Source: an uncultured Lachnoanaerobaculum sp. (GTDB taxonomy: Bacteria > Bacillota > Clostridia > Lachnospirales > Lachnospiraceae). Taken from it: a DNA stretch of 19,902 nucleotides. Below the pieces are notes generated by a model. The model saw nothing but the letters and a program-made list of their open reading frames with translations, searched no databases and had not been told where the DNA came from. Location of the stretch: NCBI RefSeq assembly GCF_938015485.1, contig NZ_CALLVU010000114.1:1-19902 (forward strand), read 5' to 3'. A program made the position numbers and the translations under genes. Within the stretch, counting starts at the first letter, position 1; every line of letters starts with the position of its first letter. Positions 13,746 through 19,902 of this stretch are shown piece after piece.

Positions 13746-15458
13746 ATGGAACATAAACTTGTGATAGCAGAAAAACCGAGCGTAGCCATATCTATCGCAA
13801 AGGTTATCGGAGCGAATAATAAAAAGGACGGATATTATGAGGGAAACGACTATAAAGTATCATGGTGCGTTGGTCATTTAATTCAGATGGCAAATCCTGA
13901 CGCTTATGATGAAAAGTATGCGAAGTGGAATATGGCTGATTTACCGATTATTCCAAGCGAATATAAGTATGATGTGACAAAGGCAACTAAGAAGCAATTT
14001 GCTATCCTTAAAAAGCTGATGAATGATAAAGAGATTGATACGGTTATCAATGCCTGCGATGCAGGGCGTGAGGGAGAAAGTATTTTTAGACTTGTATATA
14101 ATCAAGTGAATTGTAAAAAGAAGATGAAACGCCTTTGGATTTCTTCAATGGAAGATAGTGCCATTAAAGAGGGTTTTGATAACCTAACAGACGGAAAAGA
14201 CTATGATAATCTCTTTGAATCGGCACAGGCAAGAGCTATTGCGGATTGGTTAGTCGGAATGAATATTAGTAGGCTCTACTCTTGTCTGTATCAGCAAAAT
14301 TACAGTGTTGGCAGAGTGCAGACACCTACCCTTGCCATGATTGTAAAAAGAGATGATGAGATAGCAAATTATCAGAAAGAAAAATATTACACAGTAGAGC
14401 TTTCTACAAATGGTTTTACACTATCAACGGATAGAATTGATGATGAAGTTGCTGCTGAACAGCTTATAAGTTTAGTAGGCGATAAGATTGAAATAACCGA
14501 TGTCATTCAGAAAGAAAAGATTACTAAACCTGATTTACCCTTTGACCTTACAACACTTCAAAGAGAGTGCAATAAGTATTTCGGATATAGTGCTAAACAG
14601 ACACTTGATTATGCCCAAAGCCTTTATGAGAAAAAGCTCATCACCTATCCAAGAACAGACAGCAGATGTTTAACGGAAGATATGATTGTAAGTACGGTTA
14701 ATAACATTTTGGGTAAAAATGACTTTGATACAGAGCGTATTAAGGTAGTATTTGATTCTAAAAAGGTTACAGATCATCACGCTATTATTCCGACAGTAAG
14801 CTCACTGAGTGAAGGTTTATCAGGCATTCCTGAGAGTGAAGCAAAGGTATATAGGCTTATTTCTAATAAGCTCCACGCAAGTGTGGGTTATCCGCTTATT
14901 GAAAATACAACAAAGATTGTAGCTTCATTTGACGGTTTTGAATTTACAAGTTCAGGTAAGGTAATTAAGGATGAAGGCTTTAGCAAATACCTTAAAGAAT
15001 ACAAACCAAAAAAGAGTGAAGATGCTGTATTGCCTGATGTAAGTATTGGTGATGTTTTAAGTATTGAAAATAAAGAGATTAAAGAAAAATTTACTCAACC
15101 ACCGAAACACTTTACTGAAGATACGCTCTTAAAGTCTATGGAGATTGCAGGAAATGATGCTTTAGAAAAAGGTGTAGAAGTGGAAAGGAAAGGACTTGGA
15201 ACGCCTGCAACAAGAGCAGGGATTATTGAAAATCTAATCTTTAAGGGATTTGTAGAAAGAGATAAGAAAAATCTTGTAGCCACGCATAAAGGAATTAGCC
15301 TTGTAACAATAGTATCTGATAGCTTTAAGTCAGCAGAAACTACCGCAAAGTGGGAAATGGAGCTATCCGATATTGCACAGGGGAAATCTTCAAAGGAAGA
15401 ATTTTTAGAGGAGATTGAAAATGAGATAAAAGAGGTTGTTCTGACATATAGAAAGTAA
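13746..15458 (+). CDS. topB: DNA topoisomerase III, element-encoded, no C-terminal zinc ribbon
   Basis: 570 residues, ATG 13746 after AGGAGG. Type IA topoisomerase: TOPRIM domain with E9 in AEKPSVA and the metal site DAGREGE at 105-111; active-site Tyr Y301 in TYPRTDSR; KVTDHHAIIPT and GLGTPATRAGIIENL typical of TopB. It relaxes or decatenates DNA through single-strand passage and is a regular core gene of this element type, probably needed to process DNA during transfer or replication. Many element TopB proteins are near 700 residues and end in a Cys-rich zinc ribbon; here the protein ends at VVLTYRK with no Cys cluster and no remnant after it. The catalytic core is complete. Confidence 0.93.
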   Translation: MEHKLVIAEKPSVAISIAKVIGANNKKDGYYEGNDYKVSWCVGHLIQMANPDAYDEKYAKWNMADLPIIPSEYKYDVTKATKKQFAILKKLMNDKEIDTVINACDAGREGESIFRLVYNQVNCKKKMKRLWISSMEDSAIKEGFDNLTDGKDYDNLFESAQARAIADWLVGMNISRLYSCLYQQNYSVGRVQTPTLAMIVKRDDEIANYQKEKYYTVELSTNGFTLSTDRIDDEVAAEQLISLVGDKIEITDVIQKEKITKPDLPFDLTTLQRECNKYFGYSAKQTLDYAQSLYEKKLITYPRTDSRCLTEDMIVSTVNNILGKNDFDTERIKVVFDSKKVTDHHAIIPTVSSLSEGLSGIPESEAKVYRLISNKLHASVGYPLIENTTKIVASFDGFEFTSSGKVIKDEGFSKYLKEYKPKKSEDAVLPDVSIGDVLSIENKEIKEKFTQPPKHFTEDTLLKSMEIAGNDALEKGVEVERKGLGTPATRAGIIENLIFKGFVERDKKNLVATHKGISLVTIVSDSFKSAETTAKWEMELSDIAQGKSSKEEFLEEIENEIKEVVLTYRK

Positions 15459-15477
15459 GTGGCTACTAATTTCAGAG

Positions 15478-15506
15478 TGGAAAAAATGTCTTAAAAGTGC
15501 TATAAT
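15478..15506 (+). promoter_or_regulatory. Promoter of the AbrB / AlbA_2 gene pair
   Basis: TGGAAA (15478-15483) and a perfect TATAAT (15501-15506) are 17 bases apart. The start would be near 15513, before AGGAAG at 15531-15536 and the ATG at 15542. It makes the AbrB and AlbA_2 genes their own transcription unit, separate from topB. Confidence 0.6.
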
Positions 15507-15541
15507 CTTTTGTAGGAAAAGTAGGGCGAAAGGAAGTAAGT

Positions 15542-15721
15542 ATGAAAGATATATTTATGGATACTGCAAAAGTTATGGCAAAAGGACAGGTTACTATTCC
15601 GAAAAGGATAAGGGAACTTTTGAATTTAGAAAATGGAGATTATGTTACTTTTGTAGTTAATAAAGATAAAGTTGAAATTCAAAATTCCAAAGTTTTTATT
15701 GAAGAAAACATTGGGGAATAA
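15542..15721 (+). CDS. AbrB/MazE/SpoVT-type DNA-binding protein
   Basis: 59 residues (MKDIFMDTAKVMAKGQVTIP and on), ATG 15542 with AGGAAG upstream. It is one swapped-hairpin AbrB domain: GQVTIPKRIRELLNLENGDYVTF is the family signature (AKGQVTIPK, then a helix, then GD.V.F). Such small proteins dimerise and bind operator DNA, either as transition-state regulators or as antitoxins. Its C-terminal tail is only about 15 residues, short for a toxin-binding segment. No PIN or MazF toxin is next to it; instead an AlbA_2 protein begins within 20 bases. It probably represses its own promoter and controls that partner. Confidence 0.85.
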   Translation: MKDIFMDTAKVMAKGQVTIPKRIRELLNLENGDYVTFVVNKDKVEIQNSKVFIEENIGE

Positions 15722-15738
15722 AGGTGGTGAAAAAGCAG

Positions 15739-17166
15739 ATGACGATAGATGAAATAAAGAAGTTAATTCAAAATGGAGAGAAGATAGATGTTGAGTTTAA
15801 AGAATCTAAAAATGCTTTAACCAAAGATGTCTTTGATACAGTATGCTCCTTCAATAATAGAAATGGCGGACATATTTTACTCGGTGTAAATGATAAAAGA
15901 GAGATTGTCGGTGTTAGTAAAGACAAAGTTGATAAAGTGATTAAGGAATTTACTACGGCAATCAATAACTCGCAAAAGATGTATCCACCACTTTATTTGC
16001 TTCCTGAAGTCTTTGATATAGATGAGAAAAAAGTAATTTATATAAGAGTTCCTGAAGGTTATCAGGTGTGCAGACATAACGGAAGAATTTGGGATAGGTC
16101 TTATGAGGGAGACATCAATATCACAGACCATTCCGAACTTGTATATAAGCTATATGCAAGAAAGCAAGGAAGCTATTTTGTAAATAAAGTATATCCGAAT
16201 CTGGATATTGATTTTCTTGATGCTTCTGTTATTGATAAAGCTAAGAAAATGGCTGTTTCCCGAAATAAAAATCATGTTTGGGAGAATATGAGTAACGAAG
16301 AACTTCTTAGAAGTGCTAATCTCATTCTGACAGATCCGGAAACAAAGCGTGAGGGAATTACATTAGCTGCTATTCTGTTATTTGGAAAAGACAACTCGAT
16401 TATGTCCGTTCTTCCACAACACAAAACAGATGCAATATTCAGAGTTGAAAACAAGGATAGATATGATGATAGAGATGTTGTCATAACAAATCTGATTGAT
16501 AGCTATGACAGGCTTATAGAGTTTGGGCAGAAGCATTTGAACGATTTATTTGTCTTAGACGGAATTGTAAATGTTAATGCAAGAGATAGGATACTTAGAG
16601 AGATAGTTTCCAATACATTGGCTCATAGGGATTATTCAAGTGGGTATCCTGCAAAGATGATTATTGATGATGAGAAAATTACTGTTGAAAACAGCAACTT
16701 GGCTCATGGAATGGGAACTTTAGATTTACAGAAGTTTGAGCCATTTCCTAAGAATCCTGCTATATCAAAGGTGTTTAGAGAAATAGGTCTTGCAGATGAA
16801 CTTGGTTCAGGAATGCGAAATACCTACAAGTACACACAGCTTTATTCAGGAGAAAACCCGTTATTTGAGGAGGGAGATATATTTAGAACGATTATTCCTC
16901 TAAAGAAGATAGCGACGCAAAAGGTTGGGGGCGACAATGTCGCTCATGATGTCGCTCAGGGTGTCGTTCACGATGTCGCTCACGATAAGATAGCCCTTGC
17001 AGAGTTTATTAAAGAAAAAGTGAGAAGCAATGATAGGATTACAAGAAAGGCTATTGCAGATGAAGCTGGAGTTAGCGTAAAGACTATTGAAAGAGCTATA
17101 AAGGAAATAGATAATCTGAAGTATGTAGGAAGTGGTAATAGCGGACACTGGGAACTTAATGAATAA
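15739..17166 (+). CDS. AlbA_2 (Schlafen-like) ATP-binding transcriptional regulator-like protein
   Basis: 475 residues from ATG 15739, with AGGTGG at 15722-15727; GTG 15724 or 15727 are possible but lie on that site. Domains: AlbA_2/Schlafen-like domain at about 10-125 (DVEFKESKNAL, FNNRNGGHILLGVND), a middle region with ITLAAILLFGK, a GHKL-like HATPase_c_4 domain at about 280-385 (LREIVSNTLAHRDYS and ADELGSGMRN), a VAHD tandem repeat at about 400-415, and a C-terminal winged helix at about 416-473 (RITRKAIADEAGVSVKTIER). Proteins of this build are often called RNA-binding or putative regulators; the biochemical role is not settled. Some Schlafen-type domains are RNases, so a toxin or defence role beside the AbrB protein is possible. 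Confidence 0.83.
   Translation: MTIDEIKKLIQNGEKIDVEFKESKNALTKDVFDTVCSFNNRNGGHILLGVNDKREIVGVSKDKVDKVIKEFTTAINNSQKMYPPLYLLPEVFDIDEKKVIYIRVPEGYQVCRHNGRIWDRSYEGDINITDHSELVYKLYARKQGSYFVNKVYPNLDIDFLDASVIDKAKKMAVSRNKNHVWENMSNEELLRSANLILTDPETKREGITLAAILLFGKDNSIMSVLPQHKTDAIFRVENKDRYDDRDVVITNLIDSYDRLIEFGQKHLNDLFVLDGIVNVNARDRILREIVSNTLAHRDYSSGYPAKMIIDDEKITVENSNLAHGMGTLDLQKFEPFPKNPAISKVFREIGLADELGSGMRNTYKYTQLYSGENPLFEEGDIFRTIIPLKKIATQKVGGDNVAHDVAQGVVHDVAHDKIALAEFIKEKVRSNDRITRKAIADEAGVSVKTIERAIKEIDNLKYVGSGNSGHWELNE
16936..16983 (+). repeat. Four-copy 12-bp tandem repeat inside the AlbA_2 gene
   Basis: Four 12-base units (consensus GATGTCGCTCAN, with changes in units 1 and 3) run without gaps and code for V-A/V-H/Q-D/G repeats. 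They lie between the ATPase-like domain and the winged helix. Gain or loss of units keeps the frame and changes only the linker length. Confidence 0.8.
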
Positions 17167-17169
17167 AAG

Positions 17170-17267
17170 TAAGTTGCAGAACTATGATTTTTAGTAGGTA
17201 ATTGATTTCTAAAAGTGCCATACAATAAGGTTTTGCAGCAGAAAAATTAAGTTGCAGTAAGTTGCAG
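17170..17267 (+). repeat. TAAGTTGCAG direct repeats in the gap before the giant gene
   Basis: TAAGTTGCAG occurs at 17170-17179, 17248-17257 and 17258-17267, the last two in direct tandem; a shortened TTTTGCAG is at 17231-17238. They are the main structure in the 173-base gap between the AlbA_2 gene and the giant gene. They could be binding sites for a regulator. TACAAT at 17221-17226 may be a -10 but has no convincing -35. Confidence 0.55.
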
Positions 17268-17280
17268 CACACAGAATCAA

Positions 17281-17314
17281 AAGGTGATTAGAGTAAAATC
17301 TAACCACCTTTTTT
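17281..17314 (+). terminator. Terminator hairpin in the leader of the giant gene
   Basis: A 12-pair stem with one A-C mismatch (17281-17292 with 17299-17310) closes the loop GTAAAA and runs into six T. The ribosome site AAGGAGG (17328-17334) of the next gene follows 13 bases later. The tip AGA-GTAAAA-TCT is the same as in the hairpin before topB. Confidence 0.75.
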
Positions 17315-17339
17315 GTTTGGAAAAAAGAAGGAGGTAAAA

Positions 17340-19902
17340 ATGCGAATAAATGATTTTCATAACATTTTGGAGCTTGTAAAACAAGATATTTTGCAAAGTG
17401 AAGCAGAATATCTGAAGCTCCTAAAGGTTGTCGGAAACAATCAGAGATATGACTTTAGAAGTCAATTAAGTATTTATGATAGAAATCCTGAAGCGACAGC
17501 CTGTGCCAAGTTCGACTACTGGAGGGAACGTTTTAATCGAACAGTAATGCGAGGACAGAAAGGTATCCCCATTTTAGAGGACTACGGCACATACAAGAAG
17601 GTGGACTATATCTTTGATATAAGCCAGACGGTTTCAAGAAACAGGGATGTCAATGAGGTCAATCTTTGGAGATTTGATAAGGAAGCTCATAGGGATGTCT
17701 TAAAGGAAATGATAAAAAATGAGGGCTATGAGGAAAGTGAAAGCACCTTAGAAAATATCTTTTCTTTAAGCAGGCTTTACGGAGATGAAAAGATAGACAG
17801 TCTTATGAACGAGCTTAGAATAGCCGATGAGAATAGAATATCTTTTACAAAGTTTGTGAGAGATTCAGTGAGCTATGCGGTATCTTCAAGGTTTCAGCTT
17901 GATTATCCTATGGATAGTGAACTTTTAAGAGAAAATTTTGAAAGACTTGATAGTATATCTCTTATGAGTCTTGGTGAAACCGTATCGGATATTAGCGGAA
18001 ATATCATTGATGCGACCATTCAGAAAAGTAAAGAGCTTGACAAAGAAGTTTTAAGAGGTAAAGAAGCAGGATATAATAAGATTAGAGAAGAAATTGAGGA
18101 GGTAGAAGAAAATGTACTTCGACGAGATGATCAGAAAAGAAATGAAAACGAGCGAGTTCTCCGAAATGGAGAGTACGGACGAGATAATAGAGAAAATCAG
18201 GGAGAATACACTAAACAGCTTGGAGGAACAGACGGATTTCATGAAAGAATTCCCGAATCCGATTTACGCAGTGATGAGACTCACTTATCTTTCAGAGAGC
18301 AAGGAGCAGAGCCATTTCGAGATGCTAGTAGATCTATACAAGGAGAAGAAGCTGACAGGACACCTGATGGATATTCAAAAACAAGCGATAGACTTTATGA
18401 GAGCGGAGAAGCCGAAACTGATGGCAGCTTGGAAGATAGAGGACGAGAACGATCCGCAGTATGGGGCGATGATTTCAGCTCTAAAGGAAATGACGATCAA
18501 GGAAGTAGTGGAAATTTAAAAGATAATACTGAGGTAGAGATAAGAGAAGCTGATAAGGCTTCTTTTTCTTTACCCGAAAATACTTACGGACAGATGAGAC
18601 TTACCATTCCATTAACTCAGAAGGATATAGATGCTGTCCTTATTAACGGAGGAAATCACGATGGAAGTAGACTTCCTCTTATAGCTGAGTTTTCCAAAGG
18701 AAAGAGCAATGAAGAATTAGGAGAATACCTCAAAGATACCTTTAGAGGTGGAAACGGATTTTACATTGATGAAAGAGAGGTATCTTCCTGGTATTCGGAT
18801 AAGGGGATTCATTTTGCTTCCGGAACATCGGCAAGAGAAGATCATACGCAGGTTTTAAGTTGGAGTGATGCGGCAAATAGAATTGCTGAACTTTTGGAAA
18901 ACGGAGAGTTTGCTACCAATGTGGAGATTTCAGAAGCTTTGGATTATGAAAGAGATCGGATTTCAGAGTCCCTATGGTATCTTATTCACGATTTGAGTGA
19001 GGAAGGAAAAGAACAAGGCTTTTTTGAATTTCTCGAAAAAGGAGGTGGCTTTCCGGATGAAACAAAAAGATTATCCGAGGCACTGAAAAATCCTGAACAC
19101 CTTGGGGATGTCATCAAAGAGTATGGACGATTTTTAGAAGCATATAGAGAAGATAGAGATGTACTAAGGTTTCACTATCATAAGGTGGACAGCCTTTATC
19201 AGAAATTACAGGAGCTTGCACTGCCAAGAAAAGAATACAGTACCAATCTTACTGAACTTCCAAAAGTAAAAGCCTTTATTACAGAAGATGAAGTCCTTGC
19301 TACTATTTCAAGGGGAAGCGGAATCGATAGAGGAAAAGAGCGAATTACAAAGTTTTTCAAAGAAAATCACACTTTACAGGAAAAAGCCGACTTCTTAAAA
19401 GATGAATATGGAACAGGAGGAAGAAGCCATGCGGTATCAGGCTTGACAGGTAGTGGAGAATGGCACGATGCCAAAGGAATAAAACTTGAAAAGGATAATT
19501 GTAAAGATGTGTTTCTCACTTGGACAAGTGTGGCAAAGCATATTGACGAGCTGCTTTCTAAAAACCTTTACCTTGAGGAACAGCACATAGAAAATATAGC
19601 GGAGAAGGAAGAAGTAAAAGAGCCACACTATTACTCGAAAGATAATCCTGAAAACTTGATGACTGATGAAATGCTGAAACGGGTGCCGGAGCTTTACGCA
19701 CAGGAAGAAATTGATTTAGCGGATAAGGAAGTTCATGCAGCATATATCATTCCTTTTAAAAGTAATTGGACTTGGTATATGACGGAGTATGACAGGGAAA
19801 GCGGAGAAGCCTTTGGGCTTGTAGTCGGAATTGAACCTGAATGGGGATATTTCAATCTGAATGAATTGAAAGAACTTAATGCTCAAAGACTTGTGTTGGA
19901 AG
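17340..19902 (+). CDS. Giant DNA-processing protein (helicase/methylase type), N-terminal 854 residues, 3' partial
   Basis: ATG 17340 with AAGGAGG five bases upstream; the frame is open to the window end. The N-terminal part (about 15-120) resembles the ArdC/LtrC-like start of large element proteins (NNQRYDFRSQLSIYDRNPEA, FDYWRERFNRTVMRGQKGI). Residues about 258-393 are a polar, disordered linker rich in Arg, Gly, Glu, Asp and Ser. Then follow a region with YGQMRLTIPLTQKDI-like pattern, a part typical of these proteins (FITEDEVLATISRGSGIDRG, DEYGTGGRSHAVSG), and a DUF2958 domain from about 767 (DEMLKRVPELYAQEEIDLAD, EPEWGYFNLNELKEL). In relatives a methylase and an SNF2-type helicase follow, 2000 residues or more in all; those parts are not in view here. 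It probably remodels or protects element DNA after transfer. Confidence 0.8.
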   Translation, partial: MRINDFHNILELVKQDILQSEAEYLKLLKVVGNNQRYDFRSQLSIYDRNPEATACAKFDYWRERFNRTVMRGQKGIPILEDYGTYKKVDYIFDISQTVSRNRDVNEVNLWRFDKEAHRDVLKEMIKNEGYEESESTLENIFSLSRLYGDEKIDSLMNELRIADENRISFTKFVRDSVSYAVSSRFQLDYPMDSELLRENFERLDSISLMSLGETVSDISGNIIDATIQKSKELDKEVLRGKEAGYNKIREEIEEVEENVLRRDDQKRNENERVLRNGEYGRDNRENQGEYTKQLGGTDGFHERIPESDLRSDETHLSFREQGAEPFRDASRSIQGEEADRTPDGYSKTSDRLYESGEAETDGSLEDRGRERSAVWGDDFSSKGNDDQGSSGNLKDNTEVEIREADKASFSLPENTYGQMRLTIPLTQKDIDAVLINGGNHDGSRLPLIAEFSKGKSNEELGEYLKDTFRGGNGFYIDEREVSSWYSDKGIHFASGTSAREDHTQVLSWSDAANRIAELLENGEFATNVEISEALDYERDRISESLWYLIHDLSEEGKEQGFFEFLEKGGGFPDETKRLSEALKNPEHLGDVIKEYGRFLEAYREDRDVLRFHYHKVDSLYQKLQELALPRKEYSTNLTELPKVKAFITEDEVLATISRGSGIDRGKERITKFFKENHTLQEKADFLKDEYGTGGRSHAVSGLTGSGEWHDAKGIKLEKDNCKDVFLTWTSVAKHIDELLSKNLYLEEQHIENIAEKEEVKEPHYYSKDNPENLMTDEMLKRVPELYAQEEIDLADKEVHAAYIIPFKSNWTWYMTEYDRESGEAFGLVVGIEPEWGYFNLNELKELNAQRLVLE
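18112..18519 (+). CDS. TnpV-like protein encoded out of frame inside the giant gene
   Basis: 135 codons in the +1 frame relative to the giant gene. ATG 18112 has GAGGAGG at 18096-18102, spacing 9, and TATAAT at 18072-18077 is a possible -10 without a good -35. The product has a balanced, mostly helical composition. Its second half resembles TnpV, a small protein of Clostridia mobile elements: IYAVMRLTYLSESK compares with the YGxxRxxYLKEH part, KKLTGHLMDIQKQAIDFM with GKLxxYLxxIDxQA, and PQYGAMISALKEMTIKEVV with the closing MNNI...E motif. The overlapped stretch of the host protein is its disordered linker, which can tolerate double coding. TnpV function is unknown. I am fairly sure that the reading frame is real and less sure of the family. 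Confidence 0.6.
   Translation: MYFDEMIRKEMKTSEFSEMESTDEIIEKIRENTLNSLEEQTDFMKEFPNPIYAVMRLTYLSESKEQSHFEMLVDLYKEKKLTGHLMDIQKQAIDFMRAEKPKLMAAWKIEDENDPQYGAMISALKEMTIKEVVEI

Noticed and set aside
18051..18242. Minus-strand 63-codon frame at the TnpV-like locus
   Set aside because: It is low-complexity Ser/Phe/Ile-rich, the usual shadow of an A-rich Glu/Lys coding strand.
1..19902. CRISPR arrays, tRNA or rRNA genes, insertion sequences, origin of transfer
   Set aside because: No spaced repeat array, cloverleaf, transposase gene or relaxase-linked inverted repeat was found on reading both strands.

Overview
The window looks like low-GC Firmicutes (Clostridia-type) DNA. Genes are on the + strand, have Shine-Dalgarno sites and short gaps, and some start with GTG or TTG. 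It has two parts with different base composition.

Bases 1 to about 1800 are very A+T-rich, with codons almost all ending in A or T. They look like chromosomal DNA of an AT-rich Clostridia-type host: the 3' end of a membrane-anchored surface protein, a membrane protein with Ig-like repeats, and the start of a gene with a degenerate receiver domain. From about 1801-1830 the base and codon use changes and the reading frame runs without interruption into the middle of a TraG/VirD4 coupling-protein gene. The rest (about 1830-19902) is part of an integrative and conjugative element of the Tn1549 / C. difficile CTn4 type (CD1108, CD1110 and CD1112 protein families).

Element layout: VirD4 3' part (broken by the fusion and by an in-frame TAA at 2740-2742); an unrecognised 145-aa gene ending in a terminator; ssb; Maff2-type small membrane protein; VirB6/TrbL-like channel protein; a small membrane protein; PrgI; VirB4 ATPase; a CHAP/NlpC-P60-type cell-wall hydrolase; DUF4315; DUF4366 (with an in-frame TAA that removes its membrane anchor). 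Then comes an accessory stretch: an AbiE-type toxin-antitoxin pair under a promoter covered by a 34-bp perfect palindrome, topoisomerase III, a 59-aa AbrB-type protein paired with an AlbA_2 (Schlafen-like) protein, and the first 854 codons of a giant DNA-processing protein that runs off the window.

The transfer genes together make a type IV secretion channel: VirB4 for energy, VirB6 and PrgI in the membrane, and the hydrolase to open the wall. SSB and TopB handle transferred DNA. With the coupling protein lacking Walker A, this copy is probably not self-transmissible as sequenced, unless the fusion is an assembly artefact. No relaxase, integrase or attachment site is in the window.

Most notable: a 135-codon TnpV-like gene with a good ribosome site, embedded out of frame in the disordered linker of the giant protein; a second degenerate copy of the AbiE operator just upstream of topB; and two leader terminators, before topB and before the giant gene, that share the same hairpin tip (AGA-GTAAAA-TCT) on otherwise different stems.
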